64,000 nucleotides of DNA. It comes from Streptomyces griseochromogenes. GTDB taxonomy: Bacteria > Actinomycetota > Actinomycetes > Streptomycetales > Streptomycetaceae. Both the position numbers and the translations under genes were made by a program. Below the pieces are notes generated by a model, which was not told the origin of the DNA, searched no databases, and saw only the letters and a list, made by a program, of their open reading frames with translations. Each line of letters opens with the position of its first letter. Within the stretch, counting starts at the first letter, position 1. This document shows positions 51,217-59,535 of this stretch, in pieces. The stretch is taken from positions 7,874,001-7,938,000 of the forward strand of contig NZ_CP016279.1 of assembly GCF_001542625.1 (NCBI RefSeq). Direction: 5' to 3'.

Positions 51217-51453
51217 CCGGTCCTCCAGGCGGGCTCGGGCGGTCGAACGGAGCAGGGCGCGCGGGCAGAGCGCGCCGTGTCCCTTCCATCCTGCCCCTCC
51301 CGGTCCTCGCGATGCCACGCTCCGGCCCGAGATCAGGGAGATCTCCGGGTCTCCTCCTCCTGAGGTGCCGGTCCCCCGGATCTGCCCCCACCAGGGGCCG
51401 TGGCCGTACGGCTCCGATTGGGGCGCTCGCGCCCGGCCTGGAAGACTGGGCCC

Positions 51454-51978
51454 ATGAGCGACTCCTCCCCCGCCCGCGCCGAAACCCTGGTCCTCGACGT
51501 CTGGTGCGAACTCCAGTGCCCCGACTGCCGCAGCACCCTGGACGACCTCCGTGCCCTGCGCGACCGCTACGGCGACCGGCTGGACGTGCGGCTGCGGCAC
51601 TTCCCGCTGGAGAAGCACAAGCACGCCTTCGCCGCCGCACAGGCCGCCGAGGAGGCTCTGGAGCAGGGCAAGGGCTGGCCGTACGTGGAGGCGGTGCTGG
51701 GCCGGGTCGAGGAGCTGGACCGTGAGGGGGAACCCTTCCTGGTCGAGGTCGCCCGTGAACTCGGCCTGGACGCCGAGGAGTTCGACACTGCGCTGATCGA
51801 CGGCCGGCACATCCTGATCGTCGACGCGGACCAGGCCGAGGGCAAGGCGATCGGCGTGACCGGCACGCCGACCTATGTCATCGGCGGCGAGCGCCTCGAC
51901 GGCGGCAAGAGCCAGGAGGGGCTGCGCGAGCGCATCGAGGAGATCGCGGACCGGCTGCTGGCCGGGGACGAGGCCTGA
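51454..51978 (+). CDS. DsbA/FrnE-like thioredoxin-fold protein
   Basis: 174 residues from ATG 51454. A CPDC active site is at C22-C25 in DVWCELQCPDCRS, with the cis-Pro motif GVTGTPTYVIGG. No signal peptide, so it is cytoplasmic like FrnE, which acts in oxidative stress. Transcribed convergently with the GNAT gene. Confidence 0.9.
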   Translation: MSDSSPARAETLVLDVWCELQCPDCRSTLDDLRALRDRYGDRLDVRLRHFPLEKHKHAFAAAQAAEEALEQGKGWPYVEAVLGRVEELDREGEPFLVEVARELGLDAEEFDTALIDGRHILIVDADQAEGKAIGVTGTPTYVIGGERLDGGKSQEGLRERIEEIADRLLAGDEA

Positions 51979-51985
51979 CCGGCCG

Positions 51986-52816
51986 CTACAGGAGGTCCTT
52001 GTACAGGCTGTACCGCGCCGTCTCGTAGCCGAGCGACTCGTACAGCCGCTCGGCCGGGGTGTTGCCGGCGAACACGTTGAGGCCGAGGAGGCGGCGGCCG
52101 GCGGCGATCGCCTGCGCCTCCGCCAGGAGCATGAGCGTGCGGCCGTGACCTCGTCCGCGGTGGGCACCCTCGGCCTCGACGTCGAAGACGTAGGCCCGGT
52201 CGTCCTGCAGGGCCAACCACAGCGTGCCCACCCGCACGCCCTCGTGCTCGACCACGCTGAACATCATGTTCTCGGTGGCGAGCCCGTGCGGCAGAAGGGT
52301 CTCGTGGTCGTGGCGCGCCTTGGCGTACGCCTCGGCCTCGGGCACGCCCCGCTCGGTCCAGAGGCGTGCGTAGGCCTCCGACTCGTGCGCGAGCCACGCC
52401 CCGAACTCCGCCTCGGTCATGGGGCGCGCCAGGCTGCCGGCGGGCAGCTCGGGCGGGACGTCGCCGAGCCGCTTGCACATGCGGCGGCTGCGGTGGGCGT
52501 AGCCGAGCGCCTCGAAGAGCCGCAGCGCGGACTCGGCGCCCGCGGGGACGTCCGTCTCGATCTGCCGGCACCCCCAGCCCCGCGCCACCTCCTCGGCGGC
52601 GAGCGCGGCCACCGTGCCGCGGCCGCGGCGGCGGTCCGGCTCGTCGATGCGCAGGTCCAGGATCTCGGCCAGGGCGGCTCCGCCGAAGGCGGGCACGGTG
52701 CCGAGGTGTATGGAGCCGACAGGACGGCTGTTCACGCACACCTGGTAGCGGCGTGAACGCGTCCCGTCGGCCGTGCGCTGAAGCGGCTCGGACGGCCGCA
52801 GGGTCGTCGTCATCAC
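51986..52816 (-). CDS. Double-GNAT acetyltransferase
   Basis: 276 residues with two GNAT folds: an N-terminal one (about 30-110, 'DRRRGRGTVAALAAEEVA') and a C-terminal one (about 190-270, 'HRGRGHGRTLMLLAEAQ' and 'NTPAERLYESLGYE'). These Arg/Gly-rich segments bind acetyl-CoA. The two-domain layout resembles mycothiol synthase, but the substrate is not shown. Starts at ATG 52816 or 52813. Confidence 0.9.
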   Translation of the reverse strand: MMTTTLRPSEPLQRTADGTRSRRYQVCVNSRPVGSIHLGTVPAFGGAALAEILDLRIDEPDRRRGRGTVAALAAEEVARGWGCRQIETDVPAGAESALRLFEALGYAHRSRRMCKRLGDVPPELPAGSLARPMTEAEFGAWLAHESEAYARLWTERGVPEAEAYAKARHDHETLLPHGLATENMMFSVVEHEGVRVGTLWLALQDDRAYVFDVEAEGAHRGRGHGRTLMLLAEAQAIAAGRRLLGLNVFAGNTPAERLYESLGYETARYSLYKDLL

Positions 52817-52867
52817 CGGTGTTCTACCCGCTCCGGAGCCCCGGGGCAGCAGAATTTTCCGTGTCTG

Positions 52868-53689
52868 TCAGGGGTCCAGGTCCTCGCCGGACCGCTCGTC
52901 GAAGATCCGCATCGCCTTCGCGGTCACCGGGCCCGGGGTACCGGGCAGCTCCCGGTCGTCGACCCGGTGCACGGCCTGCACGTCGCGCAGGGTCGAGGTG
53001 AGGAAGACCTCCTCGGCCCGCTCCAGCACGTCCAGCGGCAGGTCGGTCTCCTTGGCGCCGGTCCACTCGACGGCCAGGGCGCGGGTGATGCCGGGGAGGC
53101 AGCCGGAGGCGACCGGCGGGGTGTGGATCTCGCCGTCCAGGACGACGAAGACGTTCGACCCGGTGCCCTCGCAGAGCTGTCCGACCGTGTTGCCGAACAG
53201 CGCCTCGGAGGCGCCGTGTTGGTGGGCGCGGGCGAGGGCGACGACGTTCTCGGCGTACGAGGTGGTCTTCAGGCCGGTGAGCGCGCCCCGCTCGTTGCGG
53301 GTCCAGGGCACGGTGATCACGGCGGTGGTGTCGGGGCGGCGTGTGGTCCCGCCGAGTGCGACCACCAGGGTCGGGCCGTGGTCGCCGCGGTCGGAGCCGA
53401 GGGGGCCGTGGCCGCCGGTGTAGGTGATCCGCAGCCGGCCCAGCGGCATCGGGTTGGCCTCCAGGACGGCCGCGCAGGCCCGGCGGACCTCGTCGTGGTC
53501 GGGGTCGGGCAGGCCGAGGCCCCGGGCCGAGCGGGTCAGCCGGTCCAGGTGGCGGGTGAGCGCGAAGGGCCGGCCGTCGACGGCCTTCACCGTCTCGAAG
53601 ATGCCGTCGCCGACGGTCAGCCCGTGGTCGAAGACGGAGACGCGGGCGGACTCGACGTCCTGCAGCGCGCCGTCCAGCCAGATCTTCAT
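52868..53689 (-). CDS. pabC: Aminotransferase class IV; 4-amino-4-deoxychorismate lyase
   Basis: 273 residues. PLP-dependent fold IV, with the PLP Lys in LKTTSYAENVVALARA and 'GLTVGDGIFETVKAVDG'. Its placement after pabB (ATGA overlap) indicates it makes p-aminobenzoate for folate. The fold also covers D-amino acid transaminases, but the context favours PabC. Confidence 0.9.
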   Translation of the reverse strand: MKIWLDGALQDVESARVSVFDHGLTVGDGIFETVKAVDGRPFALTRHLDRLTRSARGLGLPDPDHDEVRRACAAVLEANPMPLGRLRITYTGGHGPLGSDRGDHGPTLVVALGGTTRRPDTTAVITVPWTRNERGALTGLKTTSYAENVVALARAHQHGASEALFGNTVGQLCEGTGSNVFVVLDGEIHTPPVASGCLPGITRALAVEWTGAKETDLPLDVLERAEEVFLTSTLRDVQAVHRVDDRELPGTPGPVTAKAMRIFDERSGEDLDP

Positions 53690-54774
53690 GTGAGAGCCCC
53701 TTCGTCGGGTGCGGCGCCGCCCGCCCCGCCTTCCTCGTACGCCCCCGACGCTACCGCGAGCAGCCGGGACGCCTTCAGTTCGGTCTCCCGCCACTCCCCC
53801 TCGGGATCGGATCCCCAGGTGATGCCGGCGCCGGTGCCGAAGCGCAGTGCCGCCGTGCCCTCGCTGGACCGGTCGATCCAGAAGGTGCGGATGCCCACGG
53901 CCAGCTCGCCCACGCCCCGGTCGGCGTCGACCCAGCCGATGCCGCCGCAGTACGGCCCGCGCGGCGCGGTCTCCAGGGCCTCGATGATCCTCAGGGCACT
54001 CGACTTGGGGGCGCCGGTGACCGAGCCGGGCGGGAAGGCGGCGGTGAGCAGGTCGGACCAGCCGGTGCCGTCGCGCAGCTCGCCGCGGACCGTGGACACC
54101 AGATGGACCAGGCCGGGGTGCTTCTCCACGGCGCACAGATCGGGGACGGTCACGCTGCCGGTGGCGCAGACCCGCCCGACGTCGTTGCGGACCAGGTCCA
54201 CGATCATCACGTTCTCGGCGTAGTCCTTCTCCAGGAGGTCCGCCTCGGTGCGGCCGGTGCCCTTGATGGGGCCGGACTCGACGGTCCGGCCGTCCCGGCG
54301 CAGGAAGAGTTCGGGCGAGGCGGTGGCGATCTCCACGCCGTGCTCCGGCAGGCGGATCGTGCCCGCGTACGGCGCCGGGTTGCCGCGGGCCAGCACGGCG
54401 GTCAGGGCGTCCACGTCGGCGTCCGCGGCGACGGGCGCGCTGAGCACCCGGCAGAGGTTGGCCTGGTAGACCTCGCCGGCCGCGATGTGCTCGCGTATTC
54501 GGCCCACGGCCGCCGTGTACGCGGCGCGGTCCAGGGAGGTGGTCCACTCCTGCGCCGCCGGGCCGTGCCAGCGGCCCGGCACCGGGGCGGGCACCCGCTC
54601 CTCGCGTACGTCCGCGAAGCGGGCGCAGGTCAGCCTGCCCTCGAAGTCCGCGCAGACGGCCCAGAAGCCGGCGGAGTCCAGGGCGGCGGGATCGCTGGTG
54701 ACGTCGAGGAGGCCCGTGGCGAGACGATCGCCGAAGCGGGCCAGGGGAGGGAGCCGAGACGGGAGGTGAAGCAC
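53686..54774 (-). CDS. pabB: Aminodeoxychorismate synthase component I
   Basis: 362 residues from GTG 54774. A chorismate-binding enzyme with KDYAENVMIVDLVRNDVGR, PPGSVTGAPKSSALRIIEAL and GVGELAVGIRTFWID. It lacks a fused glutaminase domain, so an external PabA is needed. Coupled to pabC. Confidence 0.93.
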   Translation of the reverse strand: MLHLPSRLPPLARFGDRLATGLLDVTSDPAALDSAGFWAVCADFEGRLTCARFADVREERVPAPVPGRWHGPAAQEWTTSLDRAAYTAAVGRIREHIAAGEVYQANLCRVLSAPVAADADVDALTAVLARGNPAPYAGTIRLPEHGVEIATASPELFLRRDGRTVESGPIKGTGRTEADLLEKDYAENVMIVDLVRNDVGRVCATGSVTVPDLCAVEKHPGLVHLVSTVRGELRDGTGWSDLLTAAFPPGSVTGAPKSSALRIIEALETAPRGPYCGGIGWVDADRGVGELAVGIRTFWIDRSSEGTAALRFGTGAGITWGSDPEGEWRETELKASRLLAVASGAYEEGGAGGAAPDEGALT

Positions 54775-54882
54775 GTGGTCGAGTCTAGGGCGGGTGTCCG
54801 AAAGGTGACCCGTGCATGTCCCCTCGGGGGCCTGACCACGTCCTCCATCGGGTGCAACGCAGCACGCTGCGCAAACGCGTTT

Positions 54883-54910
54883 TTGTGCTGGCCCGGGAAT
54901 CCGCTAGAGT
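54883..54910 (+). promoter_or_regulatory. Promoter of the tRNA array
   Basis: TTGTGC, a 16-base spacer and TAGAGT give a good fit to a streptomycete sigma-HrdB-type promoter; the tRNA-Gly 5' end is about 42 bases downstream. Confidence 0.65.
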
Positions 54911-54951
54911 TCAACACGTCGCCGGGACGCGGAAGCGGACCGAAACGACAG

Positions 54952-55024
54952 GCGGACGTAGCTCAGTTGGTAGAGCGCAACCTTGCCAAGGTTGAGGTCG
55001 CGAGTTCGAGCCTCGTCGTCCGCT
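54952..55024 (+). tRNA. tRNA-Gly (GCC)
   Basis: A 73-base cloverleaf; acceptor GCGGACG/CGTCCGC, anticodon arm with TTGCCAA (GCC), T arm GAGTTCGAGCCTC. CCA is not encoded. Confidence 0.97.
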
Positions 55025-55062
55025 CGAAGGAAGAAGGGGTCTTCCCGATCCCCTACACTCCT

Positions 55063-55133
55063 GGTGGAGTGGCCGAGAGGCGAGGCAACGGCCTGCAAAG
55101 CCGTCTACACGGGTTCAAATCCCGTCTCCACCT
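55063..55133 (+). tRNA. tRNA-Cys (GCA)
   Basis: A 71-base cloverleaf; acceptor GGTGGAG/CTCCACC, anticodon loop CTGCAAA (GCA), discriminator U as expected for Cys, followed by an encoded CCA (55134-55136). Confidence 0.96.
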
Positions 55134-55137
55134 CCAA

Positions 55138-55209
55138 GGACGATTAGCTCAGCGGGAGAGCGCTTCCCTGACACGGAAGAGGTCACTGGTTCAATCCCAG
55201 TATCGTCCA
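55138..55209 (+). tRNA. tRNA-Val (GAC), copy 1
   Basis: A 72-base cloverleaf; acceptor GGACGAT/ATCGTCC, anticodon arm CTTCC-CTGACAC-GGAAG (anticodon GAC), T arm GGTTCAATCCC. Confidence 0.97.
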
Positions 55210-55256
55210 CTGGATCTTCTCGCAAGATCCACGGGGCTTCTCGAAGATCCCCACCC

Positions 55257-55328
55257 GCGCGATTAGCTCAGCGGGAGAGCGCTTCCCTGACACGGAAGAG
55301 GTCACTGGTTCAATCCCAGTATCGCGCA
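55257..55328 (+). tRNA. tRNA-Val (GAC), copy 2 with changed acceptor
   Basis: As copy 1, but the acceptor is GCGCGAT/ATCGCGC; base pairs 2 and 3 are swapped with both strands changed together, so the helix is kept. Confidence 0.96.
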
Positions 55329-55362
55329 CGCACAGCCTGTGACCTTCGGGTCGCAGTCCCGA

Positions 55363-55434
55363 GGACGATTAGCTCAGCGGGAGAGCGCTTCCCTGACACG
55401 GAAGAGGTCACTGGTTCAATCCCAGTATCGTCCA
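55363..55434 (+). tRNA. tRNA-Val (GAC), copy 3
   Basis: Identical in sequence to copy 1. It closes the array, with a terminator at 55445-55479. Confidence 0.97.
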
Positions 55435-55444
55435 CGCGTTCCGG

Positions 55445-55479
55445 AGCCCCCGGCCGTCTCGTACGGTCGGGGGCTTCTT
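55445..55479 (+). terminator. Terminator after the tRNA array
   Basis: AGCCCCCGGCCGT pairs with ACGGTCGGGGGCT (13 pairs, one G-U) across a 5-base loop, followed by TCTT. Confidence 0.88.
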
Positions 55480-55486
55480 CGCGTGC

Positions 55487-55789
55487 TCAGCTTGAGAAGA
55501 GCATGTGGGCCCAGCTCTTGTGGTGCTGGCCATGGTGACCGTGGTGGCCGTGGCCGCCGTGGTGGCCGCCGTGCGGGGCGCCCCAGGCGGGAGCGGGCGG
55601 CGCCGGGTACGCCTGCGGAGCGACGGGCGGCGCCGGCGGGACGGGCTTGGACCACTGGGCCTCCAGCTGGGTCAGCGCCTCCAGCTCGCCGTAGTCGAGG
55701 AAGATGCCGCGACAGCCGCTGCACTGCTCGATCTGGACGCCGTTGCGGTTGTAGGTGTGCATGGGCGCATGGCACTTCGGACACTGCAT
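55487..55789 (-). CDS. zf-TFIIB-type zinc-ribbon protein with His-rich tail
   Basis: 100 residues. The zinc ribbon is CPKC (C3, C6) and CSGC (C23, C26). The C-terminus is Pro/Ala-rich, then has a run of Gly/His (HGGHHGGHGHHGHHGQHH) that could bind metals. Its function is unknown. The gene starts at ATG 55789 and runs toward the tRNA array terminator. Confidence 0.9.
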   Translation of the reverse strand: MQCPKCHAPMHTYNRNGVQIEQCSGCRGIFLDYGELEALTQLEAQWSKPVPPAPPVAPQAYPAPPAPAWGAPHGGHHGGHGHHGHHGQHHKSWAHMLFSS

Positions 55790-55869
55790 GCTCGGCTCAA
55801 CTCCTCGCCGGTAGGTCCTGCTTCGTGTTTCCCCAGGACAGACTCCGTGCGGTCCCGGTCGGTTGCACC

Positions 55870-56823
55870 CTAACCCGGGAATTCCCGCGTCAACTGATGG
55901 GGTACCGGAGTCATTCGGGCACAGGCGTCCACCAGGGCCTGCTCCACCTCGTCCAGCGGGCGGTCCGCCGCGAGCGCCTTGGTGAGCGCGCGGGCCGCGG
56001 TCTGCGCGGTGACAGCGCGGGCGGGGACGTCCAGCGCGGGCCAGGGATCACCGTCGGCCGGTACCGCGGGGCCGCCGGCCAGGCGGTAGGCGGTCAGGAA
56101 ACGGGTCCACTCCCCGGGCGGCAGGAGCCCGCAGGCGTACCAGGCGGCGGGGCGGGCCAGGTCCCAGGCCGGGACGCCCGTGCCGAGGTCGTCCACGTCG
56201 ATCAGCCGCCAGGGCCCGTCCGGCGCCGGGTGGCGGACGAGCTGGCCGAGGTGCAGGTCGCCGTGGCAGAGGGCCGGGGTACCGGGCATCGGTGCCTCGG
56301 CGCGGGCCCAGGCGGGCAGGGCGCGCCAGGCCCGCAGGACCGGGTCCGCGGCCGGATGGGACGTGGCGCCCAGGGCCGTACGCAGCCGGGTGAGGGCGTG
56401 GGCCGCCTTGGCGGGGCCGCGCATCGGGGGCAGCGGGCCGGGCGGGGCCGTGCGGTGCAGCCGGGCGAGCAGTGTGGCGGCGGCTTCCCAGGGGGCGGCG
56501 TCCGGTTCGTCCGGGTCCACGGGGGCGCCGTACGGCCAGAAGGTCACCAGGCGGTCGTGCAGGGGGGCCGGGGCGAGGGTGAGCGGCGGCAGAAGGACGT
56601 CGGGGAGACGGGCCGCCACGGCAAGGCGGTGGGCCAGCCCCGCGGGGTCGGTGCCCGGGGCGTGGGCCTTCGCGACGGTGTCGGCGTGCCGGACCACGGT
56701 GGCGTCGGAGCGGTCGGCGAGGGGCGCGGTGCCGCAGGAGCAGGAGGCCGGGCCGGTGCCGGGGTGGGCGGTGGCCCTGGCTCTTGCGGTCAGGGCCGTG
56801 AGGACCTCGGACGGCGCGCTCAT
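55870..56823 (-). CDS. Aminoglycoside phosphotransferase-family protein
   Basis: 317 residues. The Brenner motif is ALCHGDLHLGQLV, and the metal-binding Asp is in LIDVDDLGTG, giving an APH/choline kinase-like fold. It is not enough to claim drug resistance; many streptomycete members phosphorylate unknown small molecules. ATG 56823 overlaps the upstream gene's stop. Confidence 0.88.
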   Translation of the reverse strand: MSAPSEVLTALTARARATAHPGTGPASCSCGTAPLADRSDATVVRHADTVAKAHAPGTDPAGLAHRLAVAARLPDVLLPPLTLAPAPLHDRLVTFWPYGAPVDPDEPDAAPWEAAATLLARLHRTAPPGPLPPMRGPAKAAHALTRLRTALGATSHPAADPVLRAWRALPAWARAEAPMPGTPALCHGDLHLGQLVRHPAPDGPWRLIDVDDLGTGVPAWDLARPAAWYACGLLPPGEWTRFLTAYRLAGGPAVPADGDPWPALDVPARAVTAQTAARALTKALAADRPLDEVEQALVDACARMTPVPHQLTREFPG

Positions 56824-57125
56824 GCGGACACCTCGGACGGCGCGCAGTGGCACGGGTGACCGCTCGGCTGTGATTCCGGCTCGGACGGGTCTTCGCCCCT
56901 GATCGCGGGCCACGGACGGTTCTCGATCCGGGATCGGTGGGCGCTCTCGGCCCACAGCCGGTCGAAGCCGCCCGTGCAGGGGTCGTGGTCGAGCGGCGGC
57001 GGGCTCGTGCGCGGGTGGCACGCGCGGGAGTGGCGGCGGCGCCGGTACCCACCGAGGACGGTGGCGCGCCGGACCGCCTCGGCGCCGGACGAGGCCGAGC
57101 CGGTGTCCGTGCGTTCGCCGGTCAT
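56820..57125 (-). CDS. Small Cys/His-containing protein of unknown function
   Basis: 101 residues from ATG 57125 (TGERTDTGSASSGAEAV). It has 'CHPRTSPPPLDHDPCTGG' in the middle and ends 'GHPCHCAPSEVSA', so Cys/His pairs may bind metal. No family is recognised. It overlaps the APH-fold gene by ATGA and probably shares its transcript. Confidence 0.7.
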   Translation of the reverse strand: MTGERTDTGSASSGAEAVRRATVLGGYRRRRHSRACHPRTSPPPLDHDPCTGGFDRLWAESAHRSRIENRPWPAIRGEDPSEPESQPSGHPCHCAPSEVSA

Positions 57126-57325
57126 CGGTTTCCCCCTGATCAGTACGGGCCGGTCGTCGAGGCCAGCATCGCACCCGCCACCGACAACGCCCCGCAAACG
57201 GCGCAATGCCGGCGCAGCTCCCCAGCTGCGCCGGCATTCGTGCCGTCCGCCGCACCCCCGTCCCCACGGGGTTTCATGGATGGATGTCCCCGCCCGGACC
57301 GCTCTTCCGGGCCTGGGGTCGCCGC

Positions 57326-57502
57326 TCAGCGCCCCAGCATCGCACCCACGGACGACGCTTGTGTGGCCACCGTCTCCCAGCCGTCGAAGACGAGCAGGAG
57401 CAGGGCCGCCAGAGGAAGGGCCATGAGCGTCGCCACCACGGGGTGGCGACGGCCCGTACGGCGGGGGCGGAACGCTGTGCGCCGCGGTGCCGTGTGGGCC
57501 AT
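57326..57502 (-). CDS. 58-residue membrane protein
   Basis: Reads MAHTAPRRTAFRPRRTGRRH then PVVATLMALPLAALLLLVFD, ending with VATQASSVGAMLGR. A basic N-terminus and one helix. AGGAGAGG lies just upstream of ATG 57502. I recall similar small membrane proteins in streptomycetes; the function is unknown. Confidence 0.75.
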   Translation of the reverse strand: MAHTAPRRTAFRPRRTGRRHPVVATLMALPLAALLLLVFDGWETVATQASSVGAMLGR

Positions 57503-58134
57503 GGTCCCTCTCCTGACCGTTTCGGTTGTCGTTGGCAGCGGCGGGTGTCTGACCTCGGGGGACGAGTGCTGCACCCGCCGCTTGACCTCAAATCTAGGCG
57601 CGCGGCGCCCGGCGGACGTCATGCCTTCGTACCGAATCGCGGGCCTCCCGGAGGATGAGGCCATGACCTGGGGAGTACTCCCCTGGGTGGAGACGCGGCC
57701 CCGGGTGTAGGGGTCTTCCCGGAGGGGGCGCCCGCCGTGTCCCTCATGTCGGACAGCGGGGTCGCGCCGCGTCCCGGGCACCCGACGGGGCTCGGCGAGT
57801 GACATCGATCACTTCGACCGGGCCCGGGTGGCGTGCCACGGCCACCCGGCGGCAGGCCCCGGCCGCCGGGCACTCGGCCGTACGTGGCACCCTCCGGACG
57901 GTGCCGGGGCTCCGCGCAGGACCATCGGGCCCCGGTCCAACCTCCGTGTCCTGGTGGCGCGTTGGAATCACGCGAGCCCCAAGGGCACCGCAGGGACCGG
58001 CTTCCTGACCACGTTTCACCTCGTGCTTCCGGCCCGCACAATCCATCCGCCCGAGAGGGCGCGGCCTCTGCGCGCAGGCGGCTGTGGAAACGTAAGCTGT
58101 GCCACGTCACAGGGACCGGGCAGCGGGGATGAAC
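57503..58134. other. Intergenic region with a perfect 14-base palindrome
   Basis: A 632-base gap with no well-supported gene. It should hold divergent promoters for the small membrane protein and the kinase. GGGGAGTACTCCCC at 57670-57683 is a perfect palindrome. A 29-codon frame at 57620-57709 overlaps it but lacks support. Confidence 0.6.
57670..57683. promoter_or_regulatory. Perfect palindrome GGGGAGTACTCCCC
   Basis: A 14-base self-complementary site in a divergent intergenic region, 168 bases upstream of the small membrane protein gene and about 450 bases upstream of the kinase. A DNA-binding protein site is plausible; none is assigned. Confidence 0.4.
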
Positions 58135-59520
58135 ATGGCGATGATGCGCCTGAGGCGCGAGGACCCGCGCGTCGTCGGCTCGTTCAGGCTTCACCGACGG
58201 CTCGGCGCGGGCGGGATGGGAGTGGTCTACCTCGGCTCCGACAAGAAGGGGCAGCGGGTCGCGCTGAAGGTGATCCGCCCCGATCTGGCGGAGGATCAGG
58301 AATTCCGGTCGCGGTTCGCCCGCGAGGTCTCGGCCGCCCGGCGCATCAAGGGCGGATGCACCGCCCGGCTGGTGGCGGCGGACCTGGAGGCCGAGCGGCC
58401 CTGGTTCGCCACGCAGTACGTGCCGGGTCCCTCGCTGCACGACAAGGTCGCCGACGAGGGAGCGCTGAGCGCGGCCGAGACGGCGGCCGTCGGCGCGGCC
58501 CTGTCCGAGGGGCTCGTCGCCGTGCACGAGGCAGGTGTCGTCCACCGGGACCTCAAGCCGTCCAACATCCTGCTGTCCCCCAAGGGGCCGCGGATCATCG
58601 ACTTCGGTATCGCCTGGGCCACCGGTGCCTCCACGCTCACCCACGTCGGCACGGCGGTCGGCTCCCCCGGCTTCCTCGCCCCGGAGCAGGTCCGCGGCGC
58701 GGCCGTCACGCCCGCCACGGACGTCTTCTCCCTCGGCGCGACCCTGGCCTATGCCTCGACCGGTGACTCGCCCTTCGGACACGGCAGTTCCGAGGTGATG
58801 CTGTACCGGGTGGTGCACGAGGAGCCGCAGCTGTACGGCGTGCCGGACGCCCTCGCCCCGCTCGTGCGGGCCTGCCTGGCCAAGGACCCCGACGACCGCC
58901 CGAGCACCCTCCAGCTGTCACTGCGGCTCAAGGAGATCGCCGCGCGCGAGGCACAGGGTCTGGCCGACGTACGGCCGCCCGCACCGCGCGCCGCCGAGGC
59001 CGACCGGCCCACCGGCCGGCTCGCGGACACCTACTCCGAGCAGCACCGTACCCAGCGGCGGACCTCCCCCGGCACCCCCGTGCCGCGCCCCGGCGTGTCC
59101 GCCCGGGGCGGCGCCCCCTCGCGGGGCACCGGCTCCTCGCGCACCGGGGGCGTCGCCTCCCGGCCGGGCTCGGCCCGCCCGACGCCGGTCCCGCGCGACG
59201 GCGGCGCGCGCCCGGGCGGCGGGAACCGCCCCCTCGCGCGGGGCGGCGGCGGGCGTCCGGCGCCGCAGGCGACCAGGACCAAGCGGCGGCCGGCCAATCC
59301 CCGGCTGCTGCGTCAGCGGCTGTTCGTCTTCGTGGTGGTGACGCTGCTGGTCGCGCTCGGCATCGCGGTGGCACAGGGCTGTCAGGGTCCGGCGCGCGGG
59401 CTGGGCGACGACGGCCCGGGGCAGGAGCACGTACAGCCGGGCTTCACACCGCTGGACGAGGGCAAGCTGATGTCACAGCGGTACGACTCGGCCTTCCACT
59501 CGTCCGACTCCGGGAACTGA
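58135..59520 (+). CDS. Membrane-anchored Ser/Thr protein kinase
   Basis: 461 residues from ATG 58135, with CGGGGA six bases upstream; an ATG two codons earlier (58129) is also possible. Kinase domain (about 15-270): glycine loop LGAGGMGVVYLG, VALKV Lys, HRDLKPSN, DFGIA. A long Pro/Arg/Gly/Thr linker leads to one membrane helix (FVFVVVTLLVALGIAVA, about 398-416) and a short extracytoplasmic tail without PASTA repeats. Convergent with the SpoU gene. Confidence 0.93.
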   Translation: MAMMRLRREDPRVVGSFRLHRRLGAGGMGVVYLGSDKKGQRVALKVIRPDLAEDQEFRSRFAREVSAARRIKGGCTARLVAADLEAERPWFATQYVPGPSLHDKVADEGALSAAETAAVGAALSEGLVAVHEAGVVHRDLKPSNILLSPKGPRIIDFGIAWATGASTLTHVGTAVGSPGFLAPEQVRGAAVTPATDVFSLGATLAYASTGDSPFGHGSSEVMLYRVVHEEPQLYGVPDALAPLVRACLAKDPDDRPSTLQLSLRLKEIAAREAQGLADVRPPAPRAAEADRPTGRLADTYSEQHRTQRRTSPGTPVPRPGVSARGGAPSRGTGSSRTGGVASRPGSARPTPVPRDGGARPGGGNRPLARGGGGRPAPQATRTKRRPANPRLLRQRLFVFVVVTLLVALGIAVAQGCQGPARGLGDDGPGQEHVQPGFTPLDEGKLMSQRYDSAFHSSDSGN

Positions 59521-59535
59521 CCTCCCGGGCCCGGC

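Noticed and set aside
55138..55434. A CRISPR-like repeat array suggested by three similar units
   Set aside because: The units fold as tRNA-Val with anticodon GAC; spacing and length do not fit CRISPR.
55870..56823. Aminoglycoside resistance gene
   Set aside because: The fold is right, but the fold covers many substrates and the gene is not linked to a resistance or biosynthesis cluster.
57620..57709. A 29-codon open frame containing the GGGGAGTACTCCCC palindrome
   Set aside because: No ribosome binding site, and the palindrome explains the sequence feature better.
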